A stretch of 64,000 nucleotides of DNA from positions 2,729,520 to 2,793,519 of the forward strand of contig CM029393.1 of the NCBI GenBank assembly GCA_017165825.1, read 5' to 3'. The DNA is from Hepsetus odoe. Its lineage: Eukaryota > Chordata > Actinopteri > Characiformes > Hepsetidae. Each line of letters begins with the position of its first letter. Position 1 is the stretch's first letter. This document shows, in pieces, positions 37,471-48,799 of this stretch. Made by a program: the position numbers and the translations under genes. Below the pieces are notes generated by a model that saw nothing but the letters and a program-made list of their open reading frames with translations, searched no databases and had not been told where the DNA came from.

Positions 37471-39432
37471 CCTTGTCTTGTGACAGCAAACTAACTTGGC
37501 AATGCAATTAAAACCATAGGAGATGGCTTTCTTTGAGCCCACAGCTCAAGGTCAATGGTGCAAACCAGCGGGGCATCTGCCAGCCCTCTCTGGCACTGTG
37601 GGAAATGGTGTTCAGGGCAGCCGTTCATTGTCCTCTGGCACGTTTATATTAACAGAGATCATTGATCGTTTATTTTAGCGAGTTAGATGAACTGATAAGT
37701 GCATGTGGGAGAAAGATTACTCTGAAAATCCAGGCCATAAGATGGAGTTTCTCTTTTTAACACAAATCTTGGTCAGGTACTTCATTAAACCCTTCAACTT
37801 TAACAGTCATAAACAAATTTACATAAAATGGGTGATAATTGTGATAATCATGGTGTACATTCATGTGCTTTTATTGGTTAAAAGGGGTAAAAGACTAACT
37901 AGGTTTGCTTTTCTTTTTGAAAATGACATTATCATTACAATTATCATTTGGGCTTCTACTACCTAGGAGTTGTAAAAGTTCAAAGAAAGCGTGTTGTTTT
38001 TATATTTTGTATTAGTCTGGATTATTTAAGCTCCTTTATTTTTTGGCACAAGGGCTTATGCAGGGGTTATTGCTTCCTCAGAATAGCAATCAAGCAATAA
38101 AAAAGTAAATCAGTGATTATTTGTCCGTTCATTCAAATCATTGTGAATGCTGGCATGCAAACCTCTAACATTTCCTCACTGGTAACTTCTTCATTTACCC
38201 ATTTGTTTGACATGTTTCATAAAGATACACAATAATTAGATTTAGTGAATTTTCTTTAATTCAAATTGCTTCGATTGCTATGGAACATTTTTATTATATG
38301 GATCCTCTCTGAAGGTGAGGTTTTCACCTTCACACAACTCATTTACCAAAATGTTTTTAATGTACCATTGCCTGAGGAAAGCAAAGGTGATACTTATTTT
38401 CAATTTTTTTTAATGTACTGAATAATTCAAAGCATCTGTAATAAGCAGGAATGCACAATATACCATTCAGCTATGACCAATCTTGACCAGTCACAGCATC
38501 AGTGTGATTGTGAATGTTCCTTCGGCTGTCTTTGGGCTGTAAAAGTAAATCATTTTGATAAAAAATTGAATAATGCATGATTTTTAATCATATTAAAGAT
38601 GGGATCTGTCAGTTAAAGTATATCACAATTTTTTTGCAAGAGAATCTTCCTGGCTGTATCATGCAGAGAGAGTAATAAGTCTTAAGGTGAATAAATCATT
38701 ATTAAGTCAAATGTTTAAAGGGTTAAGCCTTTTCTATGCCCCAGACCTAACCCTGACTGATAGCAGTGACAGGCTTTTCCTAGTCAGCGGATTTTCCATG
38801 GAAGTGCGCGTGCCACTTTCTTTATAGGCCCTGTAGAAGACTGTGTGTGCAGCCCAGGGCCGGGGCCATAAATCCTGGCCCCTTCAAACCCCACACAGCT
38901 CCTACTGTGTCCCACTACAGCCCATACACTTCTGTCTGACCTGCTGCACCATGTTTAATGGCTATGAGCAACACCCCAATCATTTACCTCAGGACAAGCC
39001 CCTTTCTTTTGGTGACTAAACAAGCAGGAGAGAAAAACAGCACTGCCTTTAGATTTGTTACATGGACCCCTGGGGTGGGGTGAGATGGGGTGGTATATAT
39101 GGCTTGATTGACTATTCCATTTGTTTTGTTTAAATGTTTCAGTCCACACACAGTATTACATTTTTATTAGGATTTGAACTAGGATATAAAATCACTGTTT
39201 TCACTCCAAAATTAAGCTTCATAACTAATATAGCAGCCATAAATCCACTTTTTCTGAAGTAAACGATAACATTTCTGCAATAAATATTGCCATGCTATTT
39301 ATAAAATAAAACCCAAGGCTAGGAAAGTTTCACTAAGTTGGACACAAGATAACAGAAAAAGCTGCAGAACAGCTATCTACAGCTTGGGCTAGCTATAAAT
39401 CAGCTCCACTTTAGCCAGTTATTATTTCTTTT

Positions 39433-39530
39433 AACAGCAGCTGTGATCTAGCGGTTTGGGACTGGGCTCCACAAACAGAGGTTCGTGGGTTCGAGTCCCA
39501 GACCAGTAAGTAACCCTGAGTTAATCCTGA
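39433..39530 (+). mobile_element. SINE family B head fragment
   Basis: Only the tRNA-like head is present: ATCTAGCGGTTTGGGACTGG and the box B-like GTGGGTTCGAGTCCCAGACC, followed by AACCCTGAGTTAATC. The body is missing. Confidence 0.6.
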
Positions 39531-40439
39531 ACAAGAAGCTGTACTTATGCAATAAATGAAATTAGATTAGGTGAAGATCATTTTTATGTAGGGTTAAATC
39601 ATTTAAACTGAATAAACTGAACAGTAACAACTGGAAATAAAGCAAAACAAAATCTCCACTGTCCTCTTCAAAACCTCTGTGGTGTACATTGAGCCGTCAT
39701 CTTCATGCAGAAAAATGCATTGCTGTGTACACCCAAACTCCAAATTCACTCTCTTCAAAAACAAAGACTGCTGTTGTGTACAACATACTTGTGGGTTTTC
39801 TTCGCGAAGAAGTGGTGCCTTATTTTTTTTGTTCTTTTATGTAACTCACAAGAAGAGCTTTGGTTTGTGAAATTAGTCCGACTTCCCCTGGCGGAGGATG
39901 TGGTGAGGGAAGCCATTTCTGGCCATTTCTGGCACGACAGTTTGCGCGGTGAGGTTAAAGACTATGGACAGCGTCAGAGCCTCTGAGACAGGCTGGAAAT
40001 TCCCGTCTGTCTGTTTACAGGCCTAGTCATGAAGTCATTTTCATCACTGCAGAGCAGGAGCTGGTCAGCTTGTGTCACTCAAGTGTTTCCACTGTGTACA
40101 TGTAACTATGGGACGCTCTTAAACTGTTTGCTTCTGTAATTATAATGTGAACATTTATCATGTCTTCACTGTTTTAGCAACACTTTATTTAGATGGTTCA
40201 TGAGGTTACTTAGCAAATACTAATCTTGTCTATTATCCCTTAGCATTCATGGGATCCTAAGAAATACATGATTTTTTTTCCTCACAAATAATTTAATAAC
40301 CTAATCATTTTGCTATGTTTTCTGTGCTCTTTGTTGTTGACACAATGGTAGGCACCTTCTTGCTTCTTTTTTAGTTTGTTTCAATTTCTTGCTTTCTGAA
40401 ATCCAGAGTGTTTTGTCTTTCTTGCTGCAGTAAACCTTG

Positions 40440-40735
40440 AAAATAATAAGAAGGTTCTAGATACAGGAAGGATTTGATTGTATTCAGCCACAGTGATGGG
40501 AGGTATAAATGCCACTCAGCTTGGATGGACTAAACGTGCAGCTTGGATGGACCTCCATCACTACAGAGAAGGCAGCAGTATTGTTCAGTCAACCCAGTAA
40601 TGGAAGGTCTTTATGCCCATCTAGCTTTGCACTTGACATGGTAACCCTAGGCAACTCTTCTGGATCCTATCATTCTATTAGCTTTTCTTTCCTGTGGATG
40701 TTAAAGTTATGAATGATCCTTAAGGCAGCTGAATA
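40440..40735. mobile_element. fragment of dispersed DNA-transposon-like repeat
   Basis: It shares GATTTGATTGTATTCAGCCA with GATTTGATTGCATTCATCCA at about 62988. Both copies go on to a CTTTATGCCC block. It ends about 45 bp before exon 6. The family resembles common fish non-autonomous DNA transposons, from memory. Confidence 0.5.
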
Positions 40736-40780
40736 CAATTTCTACATCATTCTTATTTTATCTACCTGTTTATTTTTCAG

Positions 40781-40905
40781 CTCCCTCTGCAGTGTCAATC
40801 ATGCATCAGGTCAGCCGTACAATCGACAGTATCACTCTCTCCTGGTCCCAGCCCGATCAGCCCAATGGGGTTATTCTGGACTATGAACTACAGTACTATG
40901 AGAAG
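40781..40905 (+). CDS. ephb2: ephb2 exon 6: second fibronectin III domain, first half
   Basis: This 125-nt exon encodes the first half of the second fibronectin III repeat. The translation begins with APSAVSIMHQVSRTIDSITL and continues with SWSQPDQPNGVILDYELQYY before ending at EK. The domain-start proline, the core tryptophan and the NGVILDYELQYYEK strand are all present and match vertebrate EphB2. The acceptor is TTTCAG after a pyrimidine-rich stretch and the donor is GTATGT. The exon starts in phase 1 and ends on a codon boundary. It lies 22.8 kb downstream of exon 5. In-frame codons run on about 69 nt past the donor before a stop, but they show no Eph similarity, so I take them as intron. 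Confidence 0.95.
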
Positions 40906-42430
40906 GTATGTAATATGATTGAAGTGTCACTTTACTATGTAACGTTTTCTCAATTGTATGAAGAACTTGAATGAAAGTAATCCACATATTCCAAAAGCTG
41001 TACATTTTGTCTTTAGATTTCCTCTGAATATTACAATTACTGTTGAATTACAAGATTGTTAACCCTTAAGTGCCATAGTGCCACATGCAAGAGTGCCATT
41101 GGGATGTGCCACTCGCTGCTTACCATTAAAGAGTGTCATTTTGATTAAAAAGAACATGCATTTTAAATTTTTAAGCTACAATCTGAGAAGCTAGTGGCAC
41201 TATGTAATACAGATTAAGTGTATAATTGTAATACTAGCCTTATTTTCATGCAACTAAGGTCTTGTGCACAATGCATGACACATTTTAAGTTTCTTAAAAC
41301 CTGTTTTTTTTTATTTTTATTTGTTAAACCCACATCAGTTGCCATATATGAACACTGTTTGCTGGAATTCAGCGATCATGTATCAATGCCTAACCTCATA
41401 ATCCTGAGGACCTGGTGATGTATACGCATGGTAAAACATTTTGGCTTCTAATCATTTTGGTTACAACTGGGTGCAGTAGCACCCTTTTTGAACGCCATTC
41501 ATTTTCCTGTTGAAAAATAAAGTCTTGGATCAAACTTGGGGGTCTGTTCACAATCAGTTGTATTCCTAGAGGAAACCACACACTCGTTTGCCCAATGCCT
41601 GCTACTTATGCATAAGGTTGGTTAACATTATCATAAGTATACATTATGCATTATTATATTTGCATCTGTCCTCACTCCTGCTTACTATGAGGAGTGTATG
41701 TACTCATACATGCAAGATACAGCGATGGAGCTGAGCCACTTTGTGTTGTTGCATGAGGGTTCTGTGTATGCATGATTGCAGGTTCATGGAATTGTATATT
41801 TGAGGGTGCTGGCTTAACTACTGATCCATCGAAACCCATTATAATCACGGTCAGTCACCAGGAAAGGAAATCACAGTGGAACCACTGGTTAAGCCCATTG
41901 AGGTTAGGTGCAGGGATTTGCGGTCAAAAACAATGGAGCGTTGACTACAATAAAAACAGCATTTTCGAAACAAATTCCTCTGTGTATATTTCTAGACAAC
42001 ACACATTCACAGTCGCGTACACAGCCTGTCTTACCTTATCACTCTCATAAAGGCACATGTGCCAACATAAACACATGTACGTGCTCCTCTAAGCAACGTC
42101 AAACCCCACGTTGAGTTTAGAGAAATTATTTATGAACTGAATAAAAACATATCTAGGGGCAAATACATCTAGTGTATGGAAAGACTTTTTAAAGATTTTT
42201 TTCCTTTTTTAGTAAACCCTTGCCCTAAATTGCAAACAAAATGGTCAAAACCCATTTGTAGTTTTTGGTCAGCACTGTTTTAACTTAACTATTTGGCTTT
42301 AGGAATTTAGCTGCACAGCCTGTGAATATAAACATGACATATGCAGAGAAGGTACGGTCATATGCAGAAGTTTAGTGCAATGAGTCAAATTGCATGTTTT
42401 TAAGGCTCCGTTTTCTACATTTCCATTTGC

Positions 42431-42608
42431 GGCATTTAGCAGACACTCTTATCCAACTTCCATGTTCTAATTACAGGGACAGTCCCACTGGAGCAATTCA
42501 GGGTTACGGGTCTTGCTCAGGGATCCAGTGACGGTAGTGCTAGAGGTGGGATTCGAACCTGGGACCTCTTGATCCATAGGTCCATAGGCAAGACCACTGC
42601 CACCCTAG
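42431..42608 (-). mobile_element. tRNA-headed SINE, family A
   Basis: This is the third copy of the family seen at 4837-5314. On the minus strand it shows the box B-like GGTTCGAATCCC, the body through CACTGGATCC and GACTGTCCCTG, and the tail TCTGCTAAATGCCGCAAATG. The head is partly rearranged, with a short duplicated TCCATAGG. Confidence 0.82.
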
Positions 42609-42939
42609 TGGAAACAAGTTTTCTTTTGTTGAATTTAATATTACTTTTTATTTATTTGATTAATTTGGGGATAAATTTGGGCATGTGATATGTTCCAGCA
42701 CATTTTATGTGGAAAAGCAAACAATTAAAAAATTGTGCACTTCAATTTGCAGGAGGATTTAGATGTGTTCCTTGCGCATTTATTTTCCCTTCCAAAATTA
42801 ACAAAGCATGCCATTGGACCAGGAGTGTTCAAACTTTCATGCTCACCTATTAACGAGTATCAAATGATACGTGATTTTCCATAAACCATTTCCATAAACA
42901 GCATTATTGAATTTTACTAAATCATATACACAAGCGCGT

Positions 42940-42940
<1 letters not shown>

Positions 42941-43003
<63 letters not shown>

Positions 43004-43081
43004 TCTTGCTTTTTGTTTTGCTTTTTGTCTTGCTTTTTGTCATCTCTTTTGCTCTTTTAGTCTTTTGAACATTCTCTTTTT

Positions 43082-43115
<34 letters not shown>

Positions 43116-43255
43116 CAAGCTCAGTCTCCAGAGTTCTGCTCTCTTTCCTCAGTATAATTCCTTTCTCAGACACTGCTGTCAAAACAGCCTTGAAGACTGC
43201 AGAGCTCATATCAGAGTGCAGAGCGCTGACAGGAGCAGCCAGTACCGTCTCTCTC

Positions 43256-43324
<69 letters not shown>

Positions 43325-43362
43325 CATTGTTAGCAAACAATCTAGGTCACAACAGGTACATT

Positions 43363-43404
<42 letters not shown>
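42941..43404. repeat. cluster of (CA)n and (TG)n microsatellites
   Basis: CA tracts lie at 42941-43000, 43084-43113 and 43259-43321, and a TG tract at 43369-43404. The last two are reverse complements separated by 47 bp. Confidence 0.95.
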
Positions 43405-43408
<4 letters not shown>

Positions 43409-44219
43409 TATAGTAATCAATTATCTGACTTGAGATTAACTGGTTTTGAACTTTGTGACTAAATAACATTTTCAGCTTTTAAATGGAACATATCTTTAGT
43501 TTCCATCTCCCTACTAAATACTGTATTTTAAGCCAGCATTCAAATATTAAACTCTAGCAGAATCATTTTTTTACAACCCTGTTGGTTCAAAAGCATTAAA
43601 ACATTAATTGGAAACTTTTTAATATTTGAAACAAAAACTGTGTAAAATCAATGAGATATTTAACATCATTTAGTCAGGAGTACCCAGACCTTTTCACACT
43701 ACTGTAAGCATACTAAGTGGTGCAAGAGCTAAACAAATGAATGTTGACTTTCTTAATATCTTCAAGCCTGACACCAACCACAGGATGCTCTTATGGGGCT
43801 TCCATTTGTTAGGTAGCCTGTCGAGCTCTGTTAGAAAGTCATATGCAGCTGTGTTTGATAGCTCCCAGACCTGCTGAACTTCATGGTGTTCTCAGATGAA
43901 TGACTGTGAACAAAATGTCTGGTCCTTATTATGACAATCACAAGTCTTTTTTTAGTGATTCTTTTTTGCATGATTTTGTTTTTAGCCCTGGCATCAACAT
44001 CAGCATCACCAGATATACACATAAAAAAATATCAGATGGGCTGTCTGTCAGTTGTTGTTAGATCAAAGTGAATATCTGATCAGATGTCCGTTTTTTATTT
44101 TTCCATCCTGTGTTTTTGTTTTTATTTTCTCCCTGAAAAACTGTGCATACACATTACCAAGGAAATGATATTTATAATGCATTTAAACACAATTAATGAC
44201 ACAGTTGTTTTCTGCACAG

Positions 44220-44382
44220 GATCAGACGGAGTACAACTCTTCCATGGTGAGGAGCCCTACCAACACGGCTGTCATCCGTGGCCTTAAACCTGGCGCCATC
44301 TATGTCTTCCAGGTCCGGGCACGGACTGTGGCGGGATTTGGACGTTACAGCGGCAAGATGTACTTCCAGACCATGACAGAGG
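44220..44382 (+). CDS. ephb2: ephb2 exon 7: second fibronectin III domain, second half
   Basis: This 163-nt exon completes the second fibronectin III domain. It begins DQTEYNSSMVRSPTNTAVIR and contains GAIYVFQVRARTVAGFGRYS, followed by GKMYFQTMTE. AIYVFQVRARTVAG is the signature F/G-strand stretch of Eph receptors. NSS is a potential N-glycosylation site. The acceptor is GCACAG and the donor GTAAGC. The exon starts on a codon boundary and ends after the first base of a codon, pairing with exon 8 to give MTEEEY. Exon length and phase agree with what I recall for mammalian EPHB2. Confidence 0.95.
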
Positions 44383-45144
44383 GTAAGCAGCACATCATGC
44401 TCCATTGCAGAAGGAAGATCTGGAACATCTGTCATAATGATTTATGGTGGATTATGAATTTTGCCTATGCCAGATGATGTCCTTTCTTTGAAAACTCAGG
44501 GTAACAGCTAAAATCAGTAGCAGCAGCCATCGCAAGGCTTGGATTTCAAGTACTTCATGTTCAGGTTCATTTAAAAACAGTATGTTCACCTTAAAGATTC
44601 CATTTAATTCCTTAAAGTGCTGAGAATGGATTGTTTCTACATCACCTGTTAAATTGTCATTAGATGTAATCCTGTAGGTCAAGCCCATCTCAGGTTGAGA
44701 AAGCCAGTCAGATCACCAGCATGGATTCGGGGCCTCCTGCTGGAGTTATGCCCTAGCCTGCCAGGGCTAATAACAGTTGAAACGCTGCTCTCCTCCATGG
44801 GTCAGCAGGTCTAGATACACCTTTCAAATCTGAATGATCTGTGAACAGTTCATTGCTTCCACAGCCTGCAGTCACAATTAGCCTTATCCCTTCTCCAGCT
44901 TATACTTTTGACAAGTCTATATCCCCTGGCCTGGCATACAGATTAGCTTTCGTAATTAACACAATTAAATCAATTCAGCATCAGATGCTGTAGTTCAGTG
45001 TATCACTTTTGAACAAGCAGAATGCACTTGCATTACAACTGAGCCTTAGAACAGAGCAAATGACATTTTTGGTTTAAAAAATTATTCATACCTTATATGT
45101 TATATAGTTCAAAATACTGAGAGGCTGCTCCTAATAGTAGGATT

Positions 45145-45385
45145 GTTGTTGGTGTGGTTTGGTAGATGACTCAGGATCACAAGGTCATGAGTTCAAATGC
45201 CAGACCAGTAGGCTGCCCTGAGGTACAAGGTACCATCACTGCTCCCTGGGCAGGATGTATGGCTGCCCACTGCTCCACTTGGTGTAAGGATAGAATGCAA
45301 AGGATGTAATTTGTTGTGGTGCATTGTCTGCAGTGGTGTGTTCACAATTCCATGTACTTTCATTAGCAAAGGAAAAGTGACTATT
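45145..45385 (+). mobile_element. SINE family B
   Basis: A degraded head with GGTCATGAGTTCAAATGCCA (box B) is followed by GACCAGTAGGCTGCCCTGAG, GTACAAGGTACCATCACTGC, GGATGTATGGCTGCCCACTG and GTTGTGGTGCATTGTCTGCA. This matches the order seen in the copies at 60215 and 60615. Confidence 0.82.
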
Positions 45386-45424
45386 TTTCATTTAAAAAAA
45401 CAATGCAACACAACTCTGCATACA

Positions 45425-45558
45425 CGCTGTGCAGCAGGGGGCAGTGACAGGAACAGTACCTTGCTAACAAGTACCTTGGGTACCTCAGGGCAACCTACCA
45501 GTCCGGAAATTCAAACTCATGACCTTCTGATCCCTGAACACTAGGCCACTGCTGCCCT
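45425..45558 (-). mobile_element. SINE family B, 5' part
   Basis: On the minus strand it reads GGCAGCAGTGGCCTAGTGTT, a box B region near CATGAGTTTGAATTTCC, then GACTGGTAGGTTGCCCTGAG and GGTACTTGTTAGCAAGGTAC. It faces the copy at 45145-45385 tail to tail, about 40 bp apart. Confidence 0.8.
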
Positions 45559-46769
45559 TAAGTGCTCCTTTGCGGTGATTGTCAATGTCTGAAACCAGAC
45601 ATATCTGGGTTGATACAAGACATGAACTGCACATTAAAACAAAGCTTGTTTACAGGAAAAAATGCAAATATGATTACTTTTAATGCTGCTGATGGCTCAT
45701 TTTCTGACACTCACATGATCCAAATGTATTTACATTCATAATAAATGAATAATATAGACACCAGTGTCTACGCCAATGGAGGACATGTGAAAATGAGCTA
45801 TATTTATATCAAACTGGAAGCGCTAAGTTGTGTTTACTGATAATAACGAGCCCTGTCTCCCCAGTCTAATTCAGATGCTCTGCGTGTCTGATGCCAGTTG
45901 CATTCTTGCTTGCTGCCTCTGTAGGGCTTCAAGAGGGAGTTCGCATGGGCGGTTAGTAAGACTTCTGTGCCTGTATTCCACTTGGATAGGCTGTAATTAT
46001 GATATGCAGAGAGAGGGAGAGACAGGGAGAGAAAGTTGCATGGTCTCCCCGCATCCCCAGCCGTCTGCCATACACCAAGCAGACATACACACACACACAC
46101 ACACAGGCCAACACAGTCTCCAGTGCCTGCTCATATGCCAGGGGAGCACTGGGCCCAGACTGTGTCTTGCCTCCAAGGCATCAAGGCATCAGGCACAGGG
46201 CAGCATGTCTCAAAATCCCCCACTGTGGCCTGCTGGAAGTTTCTCACCTGCATATATCCACGCCACACGTTGCCGTGTAACCCGGCAAGTGTCTCTGCAG
46301 AGTCTCTACTGCTGCAGGGTGGATCAGATTTAGACACAATGCACTGGGGACTAAAATGTCAGCCCATCCCTGAATGATGTATATGCCTTAAAGCACCCAT
46401 ATTCTACATCTTTCTTATAATTATTTCCTTTTTTATGCTTGTTATGGGTTTAATGATCTCAGTTCAGTAGAAATTGGCCCCAGATAGTGTAGACATGTTA
46501 GCAGGCCCTTTCCTTTTTGCATTTGCATATTGAGCATGGTTTTTAGTCATTGTTTTCAATAGGATGTTGTTCCATGTCTTGATTCCCAGACTGAATAATT
46601 ATTACAAATTGCCTAATGTCTACCACCAAAGCATACTTCTTGTTAAGCAATTGGAGAAAAGGTGTTGCTTATCACAGTTTCTCATGATCATTACCATTTT
46701 CATAGTACAAATAAAAAAAAAAAAAAAAATTAAAAAAAGAACCTTCACCCTACATACTTCATTCATACA

Positions 46770-46995
46770 ATGTTTTATCCCACAGTTCAAGGATTGGAGA
46801 TGCTAAAGTTGTGACTGTATGTGTAAACGTGTTGGGTCCTGTGTAAGCGTGTTGGGTCCTGTCCTGGGTGTTTATCTGCCTTTTACCCAGTAAGCACTGG
46901 GATGGGGTCCAGAACCTGATTTAGATAACAAACCTGATTTGGATAAGCAGCTAAGACGATGGATGGATGGACGGACGGACGGACGGATGGACTCT
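46770..46995 (+). mobile_element. dispersed repeat with (GGAT)n / (GGAC)n tail
   Basis: This is a second copy of the family at 26700-27022. It shows GATTGGAGATGCTAAAG, GCACTGGGATGGGGTCCAGA, GGATAAGCAGCTAAGACGAT and then a GGATGGACGGAC tail. A 20-bp stretch, GTGTAAGCGTGTTGGGTCCT, is nearly duplicated near 46820-46860. Confidence 0.65.
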
Positions 46996-47109
46996 TTTTA
47001 ACAACTAACAATGTGGATTCTAAGCTCTCACTCTTGTGTTCATACCTATAAACTATAATGTAAATCTAATGTAACAAACCCATTTTATTATTGTATCTGT
47101 GTTTTACAG

Positions 47110-47218
47110 AGGAGTATAACACTAGCATACAGGAGAAGCTGCCTCTAATCATCGGCTCAGCAGCTGCTGGACTGGTCTTCCTCATCGCTCTGGTAGTCAT
47201 CATCATTGTATGTAACCG
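47110..47218 (+). CDS. ephb2: ephb2 exon 8: transmembrane helix
   Basis: This 109-nt exon encodes the extracellular stalk, the single membrane-spanning helix and the first cytoplasmic residues. The stalk reads EEYNTSIQEKLP, with NTS a possible glycosylation site. The helix is about 23 hydrophobic residues, LIIGSAAAGLVFLIALVVII continuing IVC, followed by the basic stop-transfer residues NR. The small-residue motif GSAAAG lies near the outer end, a kind of motif known to mediate helix pairing in receptors. The acceptor is TTACAG and the donor GTGAGT. The exon ends two bases into an arginine codon (CG|), completed by exon 9. Shedding and intramembrane cleavage of EphB2 near this segment are known in mammals and are inferred here. 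Confidence 0.95.
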
Positions 47219-47655
47219 GTGAGTAAGTGCGCTTTAAGATATGGTTACAGTCACATTACAGGAGTGACATAAAATAGATTTTTTAAATCAATTTAATGAA
47301 TTACTATATTATATAAGCATTATCATTTAAGAAAGAAAGGTCTAACTGAAAAAACACAACTGAGGTTTATTATATGAAACCAGCTTTAGCCCTCTGTTGG
47401 ATATTTCCAGTTACTGCACTCGAGCAGTTCCTCTGATAATTAGACCACCAGCTAAGCCCAGCCATGGAGCTGGAGAATGTTTTCCTGCTATTGTTCATTA
47501 GTAGAAGTTACCAGGGAACCACTGCTTGTAAAGATGCCCTTAATGGCATGGACACAGCTGAAGCTGTCCAGTCCACTGTGTTATTTCCTTTGCTTTACTG
47601 CCTTTCTGAGACCACCACTAAAGCACTGTGTGTGTGCATGTGTTTGTCCCAGCAG
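47219..47655 (+). other. ephb2: ephb2 intron 8 (437 nt)
   Basis: This is the shortest intron in the window, from GTGAGT to the tandem acceptor CAGCAG. The last 60 bases hold a TG-rich stretch before the acceptor in place of a pure pyrimidine tract, which may make the choice between the two AGs flexible. No repeat is recognised in it. Confidence 0.9.
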
Positions 47656-47720
47656 TCGTGGCTTTGAGAGAGCAGATTCAGAATACACAGACAAGCTACA
47701 GCACTACACCAGTGGCCACA
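47656..47720 (+). CDS. ephb2: ephb2 exon 9: juxtamembrane segment
   Basis: This short 65-nt exon encodes RRGFERADSEYTDKLQHYTS then GH, the membrane-proximal cytoplasmic linker of EphB2. I chose the start at 47656 because it completes the CG| of exon 8 to give the conserved NRRGFERADSEYTD. A second AG lies three bases upstream, so the acceptor reads CAGCAG. Use of the first AG would start the exon at 47653 (68 nt) and replace RR with RSR. The donor is GTGAGT. The exon ends after one base of a methionine codon completed by exon 10. Intron 8, only 437 nt, is the shortest intron in the window. Confidence 0.93.
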
Positions 47721-48618
47721 GTGAGTGTTCCTACCCAGTCTCCTACACACACATACACACACACTCAACATAAAACAAAACTATTGGCATCTTGCTCTGT
47801 TTATTGGATGCATCATGTTAACAGTGGTCAGAGCGCTACTACAAAGTTTCGGAAAACAAGAAAACTCCTGTGTTGTACAATTCTGTGAAGTTGGAAGGGT
47901 TGGGAAAAAACAAACGATTCCGTGTATGATAGTAGATTGTAACAGCCCTAAAGTAACATAGCAAATTAATTACCATCTATTAACGGACAAAAACTATAAA
48001 GGCATGAACCTTTTATCAATTATTTTGTATGGTCCATGTATAAGGAATTGTGCAGTCCATCCAGAGTTTGGAAGGAACTCTTCTGCATTAAAACAAATTG
48101 GAATTATAAGCCTCTTCCAGAAATTAGCCCTAAATCAGTCATAGGTGAGGTACCTGTGCAAAAAATGGCCTTACTATAAAATGATTTAATGGATGTGAAA
48201 CGTTTATTGATGCTCGAGTCTATATTGGGAAGTCTGTGATTGTTTAGGATGCTCACAGCACAGTTTAACGATTTGTTAGAGGGTTCATTGGCATATCGCA
48301 GCCTGTCAGCCCTACAGCAATGCTCAGCTGAATATATATTGTGCAGCCCTCACATTGGTCATGGCTTCACGCATACATTTTGCCCACTCCATTTCAGAGC
48401 TGCATGATACTCTGTGATCTACAGTGACCTCAGTTCTTCACCTGTTCTTCACATTATCTATGAAGTATCCATTCCATACTGAGTGGTGTCACCTTAAAAC
48501 TCTCTTGTGGGTGTAGGTGATGTGTTTAAAATCATAATTCATATTTTTTAATCAGCATGAAAAAAACAAATCCATTTGAGCTTAAAAACAGCTACCAAGA
48601 AATGCCACCATAAGAATA

Positions 48619-48619
<1 letters not shown>

Positions 48620-48651
<32 letters not shown>

Positions 48652-48656
48652 TCCTT
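48620..48656. repeat. (TTTC)n microsatellite
   Basis: About nine TTTC units in intron 9. Confidence 0.93.
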
Positions 48657-48733
48657 CAAGAAGGATTCCATCGATTATAAATTGGTTCAGAAACTGAAAA
48701 GTTAATTCCCAGTTGGAACAAATAACGTAAAAA

Positions 48734-48759
48734 TTATATATATATATATATATATATAT
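48734..48759. repeat. (AT)n tract beside the LINE
   Basis: An AT tract lies just beyond the 3' end of the minus-strand LINE. A second short one (50925-50938) lies beyond its 5' end. They may be the duplicated AT-rich target, but the ends are too simple to prove it. Confidence 0.85.
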
Positions 48760-48799
48760 TCTACCCTCTCCATTCTATATATTCTATATATTCTATATA

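Larger units (their letters stand above)
18000..40780 (+). other. ephb2: ephb2 intron 5 (22.8 kb)
   Basis: This is the largest complete intron in the window (GTGAGT to TTTCAG). It contains CA and CT microsatellites (20571-20938, 22348-22409), a complex TCTA/TAA/TAC repeat (24867-25095), an ATGG-tailed repeat (26700-27022), a truncated Tc1-like element (29665-30720), a two-copy inverted Tc1 complex with a SINE between (31745-32940), a possible retrocopy with an A-tail on the minus strand (33457-34077), SINE fragments, and a DNA transposon fragment just before exon 6. Stretches 26020-26450, 27750-28090 and 37240-37690 look like unique, possibly conserved DNA. I see nothing definite in 18020-18950, 22860-23950, 35660-37130 or 37980-39400. 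Confidence 0.9.
40906..44219 (+). other. ephb2: ephb2 intron 6
   Basis: This 3.3-kb GT-AG intron (GTATGT to GCACAG) holds one minus-strand SINE (42431-42608) and a cluster of three CA tracts and one TG tract between 42940 and 43404. The remainder is AT-rich with no recognisable gene. I see nothing identifiable in 40980-42420 or 43410-44200. Confidence 0.9.
44383..47109 (+). other. ephb2: ephb2 intron 7
   Basis: This 2.7-kb GT-AG intron (GTAAGC to TTACAG) contains a plus-strand and a minus-strand SINE lying close together (45145-45558) and an ATGG-tailed dispersed repeat (46770-46995). The stretch 45840-46380 is GC-richer and contains a short CA run, but shows no coding signature. I see nothing in 44480-45140. 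Confidence 0.9.

Noticed and set aside
40906..40974. Read-through extension of exon 6
   Set aside because: The donor GTATGT is good and the following codons have no Eph similarity.
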